Shown here one piece after another: positions 32,209-41,645 of a stretch of 64,000 bases of DNA. Where the stretch lies: positions 124,001-188,000 of the forward strand of contig NZ_JBGCCH010000018.1 of NCBI RefSeq assembly GCF_041261205.1, written 5' to 3'. Under the pieces are notes generated by a model. That model was not told where the DNA came from. It did not search any database and saw only the letters and a program-made list of their open reading frames with translations. How positions within the stretch are numbered: the stretch's first letter is position 1; every line of letters starts with the position of its first letter. Made by a program: the position numbers and the translations under genes. The DNA is from Catenulispora sp. MAP5-51 (GTDB lineage: Bacteria > Actinomycetota > Actinomycetes > Streptomycetales > Catenulisporaceae).

Positions 32209-33684
32209 CTAGCTCATGCCGAGCGCCGCCTTCATCACCGCCTGCGCCACGGGGCCGGCGAACCCGACGCCGCTGATGTCGCTGCGGATGGAGGGGTCGT
32301 TGGACTCGACCATGACCGCGACCGCGACCTTCTTGCCGTTGGCGGTGCCGTAGCAGACGAACCAGGCCAGCGGGTTCTGGCCCTGGCCCCGCTGCGCGGT
32401 ACCGGTCTTGGCGCCCATGTGGATACCGGGGATCGCGGCGGCCTTCGCGGTCCCGGTGGCCACCACGTTCTGCATCATGTCGTCCAGCGTGGACGCGGTC
32501 GTCGGGCTCATCGCCTGGCTGAGCTCGTGCTGGTGGTCCGTCCCCTTGTAGGTGACGTGGCCGTTGGGCGCGGTCTCCTTGGCCACCAGGTAGGGCTGCA
32601 TGATCGTGCCGCCGTTCGCCACCGAGGCGGCGATCATCGCCGCCTGCAGCGGGGTCACCTGGGTGTCGCCCTGGCCGATCGAGTCCTGCGCCAGACCCAG
32701 CTGGTTGGTGCCTATGGCCGAGGCCGACGGGAAGTTGGACTGGGCGACCGACAGCGGGATCTTCAGGCTCGGGTCGTCGAAGCCGAACTTCGAGGCGTAG
32801 GAGGACATGACCTGCGGGCCGAGCTTGGCGCCGACGAAGCCGTACACCGAGTTGCAGGACTCGGCCAGCGCGGTCTTCAGGTCGGTGGAGGAGCAGGGAC
32901 CGTCCTCGTTGCGCAGGTAGTAGCCGGAGCCCGGAACCGAGTAGGCGTCGGGGTCCGCGCCGGTCGGGGTGGTCTCGGTGAACTGGCCGGAGTCCAGGGC
33001 CGCGGCCGCGGTGACGATCTTGAAGACCGAGCCGGGCGGGTAGTTCTCCTGGATCGCGTGGTTCAGGTTCGGCTTGTCCTTCTGCGACTCCAGGGCCTTG
33101 CCCGCGGCGGAGGAGGTGTCGCCGTCGTTCGACGCTATCCCGTTGGGGTCGAAGGTCGGGTTGGAGTACATCGCCAGGATCGCGCCGGTGGTCGGGTCCA
33201 GCGCCACCACCGAGCCGCTGCGTCCGTTCAGCCCCTTGATGGCGGCCTGCTGCACCGAGTTCTGCAGCGTGAGCTGGACGTCGCCGCCCTTCTTGGACTT
33301 GCCGGTCAGCGTGTCCATGAAGTTGGCCACGGACTCCGAGCTGTCAGTACCCGCGAGGTACTTGTCGAGGACGGACTCTATGTCCGTGGCGCCGTAGCCG
33401 ATCGACTTCCAGCCGGTGATGTTGGCGTAGGCCGACTTCTGCGGGTACGTGCGCTGGTACTTGTACGAGATACCGCCGGAGGGGACCGAGTCCGCGATGA
33501 CGGTGCCGTCCGCGGTGAGGATCTTGCCCCGGGGATAGGCGAAGGAGTCCAGCAGAGTGCGCTGGTTGCCGGCGCGGGCCTTGTAGCTGTCGGCGTTGAC
33601 CACCTGCAGGTAGTTGGAGCTGACGAGCAGGCTGGCGATGAGCAGGAAGCAGAACAGGGCCACCCGCCTGATCGGCTGGTTCAC
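32209..33684 (-). CDS. pbpA: Penicillin-binding protein PbpA (class B transpeptidase)
   Basis: This DD-transpeptidase cross-links peptidoglycan together with the SEDS protein encoded just upstream. The 491-residue protein has an N-terminal membrane anchor (VALFCFLLIASLLVSS), a PBP dimerisation region, and a transpeptidase domain with SxxK Ser219-x2-Lys222 (PPGSVFKIV), SCN at 276-278 and KTG at 426-428 (GAKTGTAQRG). GTG start at 33684, overlapping the rodA stop as GTGA. An inverted repeat at 32145-32179 between this gene and pknB might attenuate transcription. Confidence 0.95.
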   Translation of the reverse strand: MNQPIRRVALFCFLLIASLLVSSNYLQVVNADSYKARAGNQRTLLDSFAYPRGKILTADGTVIADSVPSGGISYKYQRTYPQKSAYANITGWKSIGYGATDIESVLDKYLAGTDSSESVANFMDTLTGKSKKGGDVQLTLQNSVQQAAIKGLNGRSGSVVALDPTTGAILAMYSNPTFDPNGIASNDGDTSSAAGKALESQKDKPNLNHAIQENYPPGSVFKIVTAAAALDSGQFTETTPTGADPDAYSVPGSGYYLRNEDGPCSSTDLKTALAESCNSVYGFVGAKLGPQVMSSYASKFGFDDPSLKIPLSVAQSNFPSASAIGTNQLGLAQDSIGQGDTQVTPLQAAMIAASVANGGTIMQPYLVAKETAPNGHVTYKGTDHQHELSQAMSPTTASTLDDMMQNVVATGTAKAAAIPGIHMGAKTGTAQRGQGQNPLAWFVCYGTANGKKVAVAVMVESNDPSIRSDISGVGFAGPVAQAVMKAALGMS

Positions 33685-35684
33685 GGTCCGTACCTCCGCT
33701 CAGACGGGCCCGGCCGGCCCGGCGCGTCACCGGGGTTCGCCCCCGGGGTCGGCCGCGTCCGCACGTCTTCGTCCTCTTCGTCGTCTTCGAACACCGGGGA
33801 ATAGGACTCCGTAGGACCCTGTTCCGGTTCCGGCCTCGGCTGGGATGTGGCCTGGATCGCTTGGGTCGCCTCCGCTGCGCGCAGCATCGTCTGCTCTCCG
33901 TAACCGCGGGGCTGGGAGGGGACGGCCTGCGTCACGTCGCCGGCACCGGCGGCCGCGGCCGCGTTCGCCTGACGGACCGGCATCGGCTCGGTGGGGTCGG
34001 TCGCGCCCGGAGGCGTCGGCCCGCCGGGTCCGCCGGGTCCGCCCGGGCCGAACCCGCTCTGGGCCAGGCCGCTCTGCTCGAGACCGGTCTGCCCGAGACC
34101 CGGCTGGGCAAGCGGGTGCGGCTGGCCCGGACCCCCGGGCCCCGCGGCACCGGCACCCTGCGGCGCCGGCTGGGCGTGCCGCCCGGGGTTCGCGTTCGAC
34201 GGCATCCGCTGGGCGGCGGCCAGCCGCATGGCCCGCAGCTCGTCGTCCGACAGCGGGATGGCCGGCGGCAGCGGACGCCGTGCGGAGTCCGACAGCCGGA
34301 TCAGCAGCGCGACCACGACCCAGTTCGCCACCAGCGCCGAACCACCGGCGGCCAGGAACGGCATCGGCAGACCGGTCAGCGGGATGACGCGCATGACGCC
34401 GCCGGCGGTGATGAACACCTGCAGCGCGAACGTCACGGCCAGACCGGCCGACAGCAGCTTGCCGTAGTTGTCGCGGATCAGCAGCGCGGTCTTGAAGCCG
34501 CGCATCACGAACAGCGTGTAGACCATCATCAGCGCGAACAGCCCGACCATGCCGAGCTCCTCGCCGACCGTGACCAGGATGAAGTCCGCGTTCTTGGCGA
34601 ACCCGACCAGCCAGGGCCGGCCCTGGTCCAGGCCCTTGCCGAAGATGCCGCCGGTGGCGAAGCCGTAGATGGACTGCGAGATCTGGTCCGACGGGCAGTT
34701 CTTCGGGGTCGGGATCTGGGCGGCGCAGATCTCGCCGTTGAACGGGTGCAGCCAGTTGTTCACGCGGGCCTGGACGTGCGGCACCGTCGTGGCGATGAAC
34801 ACGGCGCCGCCGATGAACGCGGTGACACCGAAGACCAGCCACGAGGTCCGCTCGGTCGCGATGTACAGCAGCACCACGAAGGCGCCGAAGAACATCAGCG
34901 AGACGCCGAGGTCGGTCTCGAAGACCAGGATGAGCATCGCCAGGACCCAGCAGACCGCGATCGGCCCCATGTCGCGGCCGCGCGGGATGTTCAGGCCGAG
35001 CACGCGCCGCGAGGCCACGCGCAGCGCGTCGCGCTTGGCCATCAGGAACGCGGCGAAGAACGACACCAGCAGCAGCTTGCCGAACTCGGCCGGCTGTATC
35101 GACACCCCGCCCGGGAAGCGGATCCAGCTCTTGGCGCCGTTGGCGCTGGAGATCGAGGCCGGCAGCACGGCCGGGATCGCGACCAGGAACAGGCCGGTGA
35201 CCATCGAGATGTACGCGTAGCGCTGCAGGATCCGGTGGTCCTTGACGAACAGCAGGAACAGCGCCAGGGCGATGATGCCCAGCGCGGTGTACATCAGCTG
35301 GTTCGTCGTGGAACCGCTCGGCGGGGTGTGGTACTTCGTCGGGTCGAGCTTGTGCAGCGCCTGGAAACGCTCGGAGTCGTACAGGTCCAGGCGGTGGATC
35401 AGCACCAGGCCGATGCCGTTGAGGAAGATCGCCAGCGGCAGGAACAGCGGGTCGGCATAGGGCGCGGCGTAGCGGATCAGCAGGTTGGCGACGATCACCA
35501 CCGCCCCCAGACCCGCGCCGACGCCCCACATGCCGGCCGGCAGCTTGCCGTTGTCGGCCAGGCCCACGTTGGCGTACGCGAACATGGCGACCGCCACCGC
35601 GAACAGACTGAGCCCGAGCTCAGTGTTGCGGCGCTTGGGGATCAGTGGTTCTTCGGGCCGGGGCGGGGCGGCTGACATCGACAC
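33681..35684 (-). CDS. rodA: SEDS-family glycosyltransferase (RodA/FtsW) with long C-terminal extension
   Basis: The protein polymerises lipid II and works with PbpA. Its 667 residues start with a 25-residue cytoplasmic segment, then ten or so helices to about residue 490. SEDS landmarks are GGVSIQPAEFGKLLLVSFFA, the large extracellular loop (HPFNGEICAAQIPTPKNCP) and GVMRVIPLTGLPMPFLAAGG. The last 175 residues are cytoplasmic and rich in Pro, Gly and Gln, which is unusual because relatives are about 450-480 residues long. The GTG start (35684) overlaps the phosphatase stop as TAGTG; an ATG at 35678 is possible. Confidence 0.94.
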   Translation of the reverse strand: MSMSAAPPRPEEPLIPKRRNTELGLSLFAVAVAMFAYANVGLADNGKLPAGMWGVGAGLGAVVIVANLLIRYAAPYADPLFLPLAIFLNGIGLVLIHRLDLYDSERFQALHKLDPTKYHTPPSGSTTNQLMYTALGIIALALFLLFVKDHRILQRYAYISMVTGLFLVAIPAVLPASISSANGAKSWIRFPGGVSIQPAEFGKLLLVSFFAAFLMAKRDALRVASRRVLGLNIPRGRDMGPIAVCWVLAMLILVFETDLGVSLMFFGAFVVLLYIATERTSWLVFGVTAFIGGAVFIATTVPHVQARVNNWLHPFNGEICAAQIPTPKNCPSDQISQSIYGFATGGIFGKGLDQGRPWLVGFAKNADFILVTVGEELGMVGLFALMMVYTLFVMRGFKTALLIRDNYGKLLSAGLAVTFALQVFITAGGVMRVIPLTGLPMPFLAAGGSALVANWVVVALLIRLSDSARRPLPPAIPLSDDELRAMRLAAAQRMPSNANPGRHAQPAPQGAGAAGPGGPGQPHPLAQPGLGQTGLEQSGLAQSGFGPGGPGGPGGPTPPGATDPTEPMPVRQANAAAAAGAGDVTQAVPSQPRGYGEQTMLRAAEATQAIQATSQPRPEPEQGPTESYSPVFEDDEEDEDVRTRPTPGANPGDAPGRPGPSERRYGP

Positions 35685-37726
35685 TACTGAGGACCGTCCG
35701 TTGTTCCGGCGCAGTACGCCTTCATCTGCGGGTCGTCACCCTGCGTCCCTGGGGCCGAGGACGACGACGTGGGGTTCTGCGGCTCCGGTACGCCCTGCTG
35801 GCCGCCGGTCGGGGCGGTCGTGCCGGTCAGGTCGCCGGTCGGCGCGATGGTCGGCGGGGTGGACGCCGGGCCGTTGGCCAGCGGGGCGCCGTCCTTGGAC
35901 GACGCGGGCGGTGTGGTCGGGGCGAGGTTCTGCCCCGGCACGGTGGTACCCGCCGGTTTGCCGGACGCGGGTTGCTTCAGCGCCTGGCTCTGGACGGTCG
36001 TCTGGCTGTGCCGGTAGTCGGCACAGGACTTCGCGGCCGTCCGGTACTGCTCCAGGTACGCCAGCGCGGCGCCCTCGGAGCCGAACGATTCGGTCTTGTA
36101 CAGGTCAGCGCGCTTGCTCTGCGGCACCGAGTTGATCCAGAGCGGGCCCTCGGTCATCGTCTGCTGCGACGCGGCGAACGACGCCTGCGACAGGCCCTGG
36201 TACAGCAGCACCTGCTTGCTGTCCGCGGAGGGCGTCACGTAGTACTGGCCCTGGCTGTACACATACGCCCCGCCCGCGGCGGCGGCCAGCACCACGACCA
36301 CCGCGCCGGTGATCAGCAGGCCCTTCTTGCCGCGCTTGGCGGGGGCCGCCCCGCCGGGAGCACCGGGGCCGCCGAGGCCGCCGGGGCCGCTTGGCGCACC
36401 GTCCGGACCGCCGTAGCCGCCGGCGTTGCGCCGCCCTCCCGGGTTGTTCTCCCCGTCCGGGACCAGGCCCCGCTGCCCGGGCACCGATTCCAGCTCCGTG
36501 GTCTGGGCCGAGGGGTCGAACTGCTGCGGCGCGGTGGCCACCGGCCCGCCGGGGTGCTCGGCGGCCATCTGCTGGTTCGGCTGGTTCTGTTGGTTGCGGC
36601 GCGAGCGCAGCCGCGCGGCGCGGCCGGCCGGGTGGTTCTGCGGGAAGTCGTCCTGCGGTGCACCTCCGCCGGGCTGCCCGCCGGAGGCCGGGGTGCTGAA
36701 CCGGGGCAGCTGCTCCACACCCTCGCTGGCCGCGCCGACCACGACCGGGGTGAGCGACCCCAGCATCTGCGTGGCCTCGTTCGGGCTGGCGCCGGGGATC
36801 GTGCCGTCGTCGAGGGTGTCGGCGACGATGCAGGTGATGTTGTCCGGACCGCCGGCCCGCAGCGCCAGCTCGATCAGGGCGTCCACGGCCTGCTGGGGGT
36901 CGGCGTAGGCGGCCAGCGTCTCGGCCAGCGTCTCCTGGGAGACGAAGCCCGACAGGCCGTCGGAGCACAGCAGGTAGCGGTCCCCGGCGTAGGCGTCGAA
37001 GGTGCCGATGTCGGCCTCGACCTGGGTCCGGCCGTCCAGCACCCGCATCAGCAGCGAGCGCTGCGGGTGGTGCCCGGCCTCCTCCTCGGTGATCCGGCCC
37101 TCGTCGATCAGGCGCTGCACCCAGGTGTGGTCCGCGGTCATCTGCTCCAGCAGACCGTCGCGCAGCCGGTAGGCCCTGGAGTCGCCGACGTGCACCATGC
37201 CGAACCGGCCGCCGGACCACAGCATCGCGGTCAGCGTGGTGCCCATGCCCTCCAGCTCGGGGCGCTCGGCCACGATGGCCCGCAGCCGCTCGTTGGCCGC
37301 CACCACCGCGCCGCCCAGCAGCGCCAGGTCGGGCTCGCCGAAGGCCGGGTCGGGGGCCGAGTGCGGGTTGCCGGACTCGCGGGCCGCCAGGTCGTGCTGG
37401 GAGATGTGCAGGGTCTGCTCGTTGTCCGGCACGCCGCCGGGACCCGGCGCGCCCGGGCCCGCGGGGCCGGGCCCGCCCTGGCCGCCGGGCGCCATCGCGG
37501 GCATCGCGGGCATCTCCCCGGTGCCGGACAGCAGGTCCTCGCCGCCCGGCGAGTCCAGCCGCGAGACCGTCGTCATCACGACGGCGCTGGCCAGCTCACC
37601 GGCGGCGGCGCCGCCCATCCCGTCGGCGATCGCCAGCAGGCGCGGGCCGGCGTAACCGGAGTCCTCGTTGCCCTCCCGGATCAGCCCGACATGGGAGCGG
37701 ATCGCGTACCTGAGCACAAGAGCCAT
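35684..37726 (-). CDS. pstP: PP2C-type Ser/Thr phosphatase PstP with membrane anchor
   Basis: PstP removes phosphates placed by PknB and related kinases. The 680-residue protein has a PP2C domain with metal-binding motifs EGNEDSG and IADGMGG near the N-terminus, VGDSRAYRLRDG, SDGLSGFV and GGPDNITCIVAD. Gly/Pro-rich insertions occur around residues 65-105. A linker leads to a membrane helix (LLITGAVVVVLAAAAGGAYV), followed by about 200 extracytoplasmic residues with two cysteines and Pro/Thr-rich ends, longer than in mycobacterial PstP. The ATG at 37726 has GGAGAGG upstream. It lies between fhaB and rodA, the classic order. Confidence 0.94.
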   Translation of the reverse strand: MALVLRYAIRSHVGLIREGNEDSGYAGPRLLAIADGMGGAAAGELASAVVMTTVSRLDSPGGEDLLSGTGEMPAMPAMAPGGQGGPGPAGPGAPGPGGVPDNEQTLHISQHDLAARESGNPHSAPDPAFGEPDLALLGGAVVAANERLRAIVAERPELEGMGTTLTAMLWSGGRFGMVHVGDSRAYRLRDGLLEQMTADHTWVQRLIDEGRITEEEAGHHPQRSLLMRVLDGRTQVEADIGTFDAYAGDRYLLCSDGLSGFVSQETLAETLAAYADPQQAVDALIELALRAGGPDNITCIVADTLDDGTIPGASPNEATQMLGSLTPVVVGAASEGVEQLPRFSTPASGGQPGGGAPQDDFPQNHPAGRAARLRSRRNQQNQPNQQMAAEHPGGPVATAPQQFDPSAQTTELESVPGQRGLVPDGENNPGGRRNAGGYGGPDGAPSGPGGLGGPGAPGGAAPAKRGKKGLLITGAVVVVLAAAAGGAYVYSQGQYYVTPSADSKQVLLYQGLSQASFAASQQTMTEGPLWINSVPQSKRADLYKTESFGSEGAALAYLEQYRTAAKSCADYRHSQTTVQSQALKQPASGKPAGTTVPGQNLAPTTPPASSKDGAPLANGPASTPPTIAPTGDLTGTTAPTGGQQGVPEPQNPTSSSSAPGTQGDDPQMKAYCAGTTDGPQ

Positions 37727-37745
37727 CTGGCACCTCTCCTTATCC

Positions 37746-38270
37746 CTAAGCGCGCAACTCGAGCACGGTCTTGCCGATGCGGATCGGGACACCGATCTGT
37801 GCCACGGTCGGCGCGTTCAGCTTCGTCTGCCCGAGGAAGGTGCCGTTGGTGGAGCCGAGGTCTTCGACTATCCACTGCCCGGAGGCGTCCGGATAGAGCC
37901 TCGCGTGCCGGCTGGAGGCGTAGTCGTCGTCGAGCACGATCGTCGAGTCGTGCGCGCGGCCCATCGTCACCTGCTGTCCGCTGGTGATGTTCACCGTGGT
38001 GCCGGCCAGCGAGCCGCCGACCACCACCAGACGGGTGGGCATCGGCGGACCGCTGCGGCGGGCACCGGGGTTGTAGGGCTGGCGGGCGCCTGCGCGCGCC
38101 GAGACCTGCTGGGTCGTGGCGGCGGCGGCCTTGGCTGCCTTGGCCTGCTGGCGCTTGCTGTTGCGGGATCCGTAGAGGTCGGAGCGCATGACCCCGACCG
38201 CGGAGAACACGAACAGCCACAGCAGCACCAGGAAGGCGAGCCGGATCACCGTGAGGGTCAGCTGGGACAT
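37746..38270 (-). CDS. fhaB: FHA-domain protein FhaB (FipA)
   Basis: The 174-residue protein has an N-terminal membrane helix (VIRLAFLVLLWLFVFSAVGV), a basic linker, and a C-terminal FHA domain (about 85-174) with MGRAHDSTIVLDDDYASSRH and DLGSTNGTF, including the phosphothreonine-binding Arg, Ser and His. FHA domains dock phosphorylated partners of PknA/PknB, and FhaB links the kinase system to FtsZ/FtsQ. The ATG at 38270 is 21 bases after the fhaA stop. Confidence 0.94.
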   Translation of the reverse strand: MSQLTLTVIRLAFLVLLWLFVFSAVGVMRSDLYGSRNSKRQQAKAAKAAAATTQQVSARAGARQPYNPGARRSGPPMPTRLVVVGGSLAGTTVNITSGQQVTMGRAHDSTIVLDDDYASSRHARLYPDASGQWIVEDLGSTNGTFLGQTKLNAPTVAQIGVPIRIGKTVLELRA

Positions 38271-38291
38271 CTGTCGTAGTTCCGCCTCGGC

Positions 38292-39329
38292 CTAGCCCTG
38301 CTGACGGAAGATGATCGTGGTGGTGCCCAGGTGGATCACCGAGCCGTCCCGCAGGGGGGCCTGCGTGACGTGCTGGTTGTCCACCACGATGCCGTTGGTG
38401 GAACCCAGGTCCGACACGTACGAGGGCGTCCCGATCCGGATCTCGGCATGCCTGCGCGACACCGAAGGGTCGTCCACCCGCAGGTCGACGTCCGTGCCGC
38501 GGCCCATGGTGGTGACCGGCTTGGTCAGCATGTGCCGCGCGCCGTTGATCTCCACCCAGCACTGGGTCTGCGACTGCTGCGGCGGCGCGTACTGCTGCTG
38601 CTGTTGCTGCTGCCCGCCGGGCGGGCCCCAACCGGGCTGCTGCGGCGGCGGCTGGCCGTAGGGGTCGTACCCGCCCTGGTCATACCCACCCTGGTCGTAA
38701 CCGCCCTGCCCGGGCGGCGGCGCGCCCCAGCCGGGCTGCGGTCCGCCCTGGCCCTGCGGGGGCTGCTGCGGGGCGCCCCACGGCGAGGGCTGCGGCACCG
38801 GGTTCGGCGGCGGCACGGGCTGCAGGCCGCCGGGACCCTGCGGACCACCGGGGCCCTGAGGGCCGCCTGGGCCCTGGGGACCGCCCTGGTATGGGGGAGG
38901 CTGGCCGTAGGGGTCATAGCCCTGGGGCTCGCCTTGCATCTGAGACACGGGCACCACTCCTGCCAACGCCTGACTTTGGATCCGGAACATCCCCGTGTCG
39001 AGATCGGCCGCACGCGCGAACTTCACCTCGACAGGTCCGACGAACATATAGCGCTGTTCCGCGCCGTACTCACGGACGAGTTCGGCGAGTTCAGCACCCA
39101 GGGGGCCGGCGTAGGTCGCCAGCCGCTCGTAGTCCACGCCGCCCAACTCGACCGTGAAGTCGTTGGGCACCATGGTCCGTCCCTGGCTGACTATGGCCGC
39201 CCGGTCATCGCACTCGCGCTGAAGCGCGGACGCGATCTCCACCGGCTGGACCTCGGACTTGAATGCCTTGGCGAAGGCGCCGTTGACCAACCCTTCGATG
39301 CGTCGCTCGAACCGCTGTAGGACTCCCAC
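38292..39329 (-). CDS. fhaA: FHA-domain protein FhaA with DUF3662 N-terminus
   Basis: FhaA recruits the phosphorylated pseudokinase MviN and regulates peptidoglycan synthesis. The 345-residue protein has a DUF3662 domain (1-120; LQRFERRIEGLVNGAFAKAF), a long Gln/Gly/Pro-rich disordered linker with tandem YDQGG and GPQGPGG repeats (130-250), and an FHA domain (260-345; MGRGTDVDLRVDDPSVSRRH, DLGSTNGIVV). I use the GTG at 39329, which has AAGGGGG 6 bases upstream; the open frame before it is non-coding in style. It is the first gene of the six-gene operon. Confidence 0.9.
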   Translation of the reverse strand: MGVLQRFERRIEGLVNGAFAKAFKSEVQPVEIASALQRECDDRAAIVSQGRTMVPNDFTVELGGVDYERLATYAGPLGAELAELVREYGAEQRYMFVGPVEVKFARAADLDTGMFRIQSQALAGVVPVSQMQGEPQGYDPYGQPPPYQGGPQGPGGPQGPGGPQGPGGLQPVPPPNPVPQPSPWGAPQQPPQGQGGPQPGWGAPPPGQGGYDQGGYDQGGYDPYGQPPPQQPGWGPPGGQQQQQQQYAPPQQSQTQCWVEINGARHMLTKPVTTMGRGTDVDLRVDDPSVSRRHAEIRIGTPSYVSDLGSTNGIVVDNQHVTQAPLRDGSVIHLGTTTIIFRQQG

Positions 39330-39800
39330 GGACACCCCCTTCCGGCGCGCCAGCCTAGCGTTGACCGGCCTCGCAGACCATTCTGTCGTCCAGCGCCCCC
39401 TTGTCGGGACGCCGTCGTCGTCGGACCCACGGTCACGCGCACCTTCCGCCGCCTGCGACGTCCGGCCCGCGTGCCTGTTACGGATGAGATCGTAACCACC
39501 CCGTCCCCCGCTGCGTACCCACATCGCCGCGAGATCAGCCGCACGGCCGCGCCCACGCAGCTCAGCGGCCCGCCCGAAACCGGCCCGCTCAAGCGGCCGC
39601 TAGTCGGGAGGTGAACACCCTCTCGTCACAAGGACGTGCGACACCCCCGGCCGGTTCCCATCGGAATCGGACTGGAATCGGACTCGCTGAATCGGCCGAT
39701 CACCGGACGTACCGGATGTGACGAGCGCTACCTCGGGGCCGGTCACGATATTGGCGAGAGCGACCTCCGGCGCGTGCTAATGTTTGTGCAGCAAGAGCGA
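39330..39800. promoter_or_regulatory. Divergent control region between fhaA and tRNA-Leu
   Basis: There is no gene in these 471 bases. The fhaA operon promoter must be here. An inverted repeat GTTACG-N8-CGTAAC (39477-39496) lies about 150 bases upstream of fhaA. A short direct repeat of GGAATCGGACT occurs near 39665-39690. An extended -10 motif TGC-TAATGT (39775-39783) lies 17 bases before the tRNA and probably drives it. Confidence 0.45.
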
Positions 39801-39884
39801 GCGCGAGTGGCGGAATAGGCAGACGCGCACGGTTCAGGTCCGTGTGCCCGAAAGGGCGTGGGGGTTCAACTCCCCCCTCGCGCA
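39801..39884 (+). tRNA. tRNA-Leu (anticodon CAG)
   Basis: The sequence folds into a type II (long variable arm) tRNA. The acceptor stem GCGCGAG/CTCGCGC is perfect with discriminator A. The D-arm has GTGGCGGAATAGGCAGAC, the anticodon loop is TTCAGGT, and the T-arm has GGGGGTTCAACTCCCCC. CCA is not encoded. It reads CUG, the main leucine codon of high-GC genomes. Confidence 0.96.
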
Positions 39885-39903
39885 CTTGTGAGCAGGAAGA
39901 CAG

Positions 39904-39950
39904 GCCCGGTCCCGGTGATGATCACCAGGAAACCGGGCTTGTTTGTATTT
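39904..39950 (+). terminator. Intrinsic terminator of tRNA-Leu
   Basis: Outer stem GCCCGGT (39904-39910) pairs with ACCGGGC (39932-39938), with an inner GGTGAT/ATCACC hairpin, followed by TTGTTTGTATTT. This is one of the few canonical U-rich terminators in the window. Confidence 0.85.
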
Positions 39951-40118
39951 CCCGCGAAGTTACGCCCTGCGGATTACCCGAGCGCAATCACACGGATGTG
40001 TCCGGCCGATCTGCCGGGCGGATGAAAGCGTTCCGGTGTTCCACTCTTCTGGCCGAATCCCGCCGGGTCCGGACCCGGTCCGGTGACCTTCCAGCCCCGC
40101 CACCGGCGCTCTTCAGGG

Positions 40119-40772
40119 TTAGCTCTTAACGCTCGGTCCTTCCCCCGCGGCACGGGCCAGCACCCACTGCCACGTCTCGCTCCCCATCGACGTCTGCATA
40201 CTCACCATCTCGTCCAGGAGCGCGGTGAAGCCGGCCTCGGCGAGGTGGCGGATGTTCGTCGCGGGATCGTGGCTGGCGAAGAACATCGGTACGCCGAGCC
40301 AGGGCTCGACGTCGTCGGCGGAGCCGCCGCGGCCGAAAGAGGCCAACAGCAGCCCGCCGGGGCGGAGCCAGCCGGCGATCCGGTCCAGGAGCGGCCGCTG
40401 CTCCGCACGGGGGATGTGGTTGAAGCTGTAGAAGGCCGTGACCGCGTCGAAGGATTCCGCGGGCAGGTCCAGATCCGTCATGTCCGCCTTGAGGAAGGAC
40501 GCCGCCGGCACCCGCTGCGCGGCGAGCGCCAGCTGCCCGGCGGAGATGTCCACGCCGAGCACGTCGAAACGCTGAGCCAGCAAGGCGGTGGCGGGGATCC
40601 CGGCGCCGCATCCGAGTTCGAGGACGCGGGCTCCGTCGCGCAGGTGTCCGCCGAGCTCGCCGACGAAACGGACCCGCGGGTCGTCGGGCACGTCTTCGCC
40701 GAACGCCGACAGGTACCGCTCGGCCATGGCGTCGTATCCGGACTCGATGATCGCCTTCGGGTCGGTCGTCAC
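40119..40772 (-). CDS. Class I SAM-dependent methyltransferase
   Basis: A 217-residue Rossmann-type methyltransferase with the SAM motif I VLELGCGAGIPAT (about 50-62), motif II acidic end VLGVDIS, and the post-motif FDAVTAFYSFNHIPR. The overall pattern (SGYDAMAERYLSAF at the start) is that of small methyltransferase_11/25 proteins of unknown substrate. I start at the GTG 40772; upstream in-frame codons reach back towards the thioredoxin gene. The neighbouring genes give no clue to the acceptor. Confidence 0.85.
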   Translation of the reverse strand: MTTDPKAIIESGYDAMAERYLSAFGEDVPDDPRVRFVGELGGHLRDGARVLELGCGAGIPATALLAQRFDVLGVDISAGQLALAAQRVPAASFLKADMTDLDLPAESFDAVTAFYSFNHIPRAEQRPLLDRIAGWLRPGGLLLASFGRGGSADDVEPWLGVPMFFASHDPATNIRHLAEAGFTALLDEMVSMQTSMGSETWQWVLARAAGEGPSVKS

Positions 40773-40829
40773 GAGGCGCCAACCTAATCCCGCGCGGAGA
40801 TCATCGACCACGGGTTTTCCGCGACGGCT

Positions 40830-41645
40830 TCAGCTCGGCGCGATCTCCTGCACCAGCCAGCTGTCGACGATCTTCCCGAGATCGGCTCCCGCCGGCACGC
40901 TTCCGGTCCACTGTTTGCCGTCGACAGTGATGCAGGGCACGCCTTCGCAATGCACCGTGGTGAAGGCGCTGTCGTAGTTGCGGTTGATCGCGGCCGCATA
41001 GGGCTGATCGCCCACGCACTTCTCGAACGCCGCAGTGTCCAGTCCCGGGATCTCGCGCGCGATCGCGATGAGCGCCGAGGCCGTGAACGCGTCGACCGTC
41101 TCCGTCGGCTGATGCGCGAACACCGCCGCGCGATACGCCGAGAAGTCGCCGTGCTCGGCCGCGCACTGCACAGCGTTGCCCGCGGCCATGGATCCGCTCC
41201 CTGGCGCCGTGCCGGACCTGTCGATCAGGTTCACCGGGCGGTACTCCACCTGGATCCGTCCGGAACCAGCTTCCTGTTCGAGGAAGGCGCTGGTCCCGCT
41301 ATCGGTCTGCCGGCACGGCGGGCACCGGTAGTCGTCGTAGACCACGACCTTCGTCTTCGCCGACGCCGGCCCCAAGGTGACCACCGCGGCCCCCGCACTC
41401 ACCACACCGGCCTGCGGAGCCGGGCCGCCGGCGGATCCGGCCCCGAGCGACGTGCCCGCGATCACCGCGGCGGCCACCACCCCGAGGACCCCCGACCCGG
41501 CCAGGCCGTTGCGCCGGCGCAGCGAGGAGCGTCCGCGCCGCAGGATCGCCTCGGTCGGCGGCGTCGCGACGCGGGCCGCGGTCGCGGTGCCCGCCATGAC
41601 CTCGCGCAGACCGCCCTCCCATGTCTCATCCGTCATGCCGGTCAT
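40830..41645 (-). CDS. Membrane-anchored DsbA/thioredoxin-like protein coupled to an ECF sigma factor
   Basis: The 271-residue protein has a 45-residue cytoplasmic N-terminus, a membrane helix at about 48-70 and an extracytoplasmic thioredoxin-fold domain with the CPPC redox centre (Cys108, Cys111), a helical insertion and the cis-Pro region GVPCITVDGKQW. DsbA-like proteins of this type act in disulfide formation outside the membrane. The N-terminal layout (DETWEGGLREVMAGT, then basic residues and a helix) is that of an anti-sigma or sigma-associated membrane protein. The ATG at 41645 overlaps the sigma factor stop by four bases, so the two are coupled and may work together. Confidence 0.85.
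   Translation of the reverse strand: MTGMTDETWEGGLREVMAGTATAARVATPPTEAILRRGRSSLRRRNGLAGSGVLGVVAAAVIAGTSLGAGSAGGPAPQAGVVSAGAAVVTLGPASAKTKVVVYDDYRCPPCRQTDSGTSAFLEQEAGSGRIQVEYRPVNLIDRSGTAPGSGSMAAGNAVQCAAEHGDFSAYRAAVFAHQPTETVDAFTASALIAIAREIPGLDTAAFEKCVGDQPYAAAINRNYDSAFTTVHCEGVPCITVDGKQWTGSVPAGADLGKIVDSWLVQEIAPS

Noticed and set aside
33861-35675. A 604-codon open frame antisense to rodA
   Set aside because: Composition (Arg, Gln, Asp, Gly) and lack of any motif mark it as a shadow of the SEDS gene.
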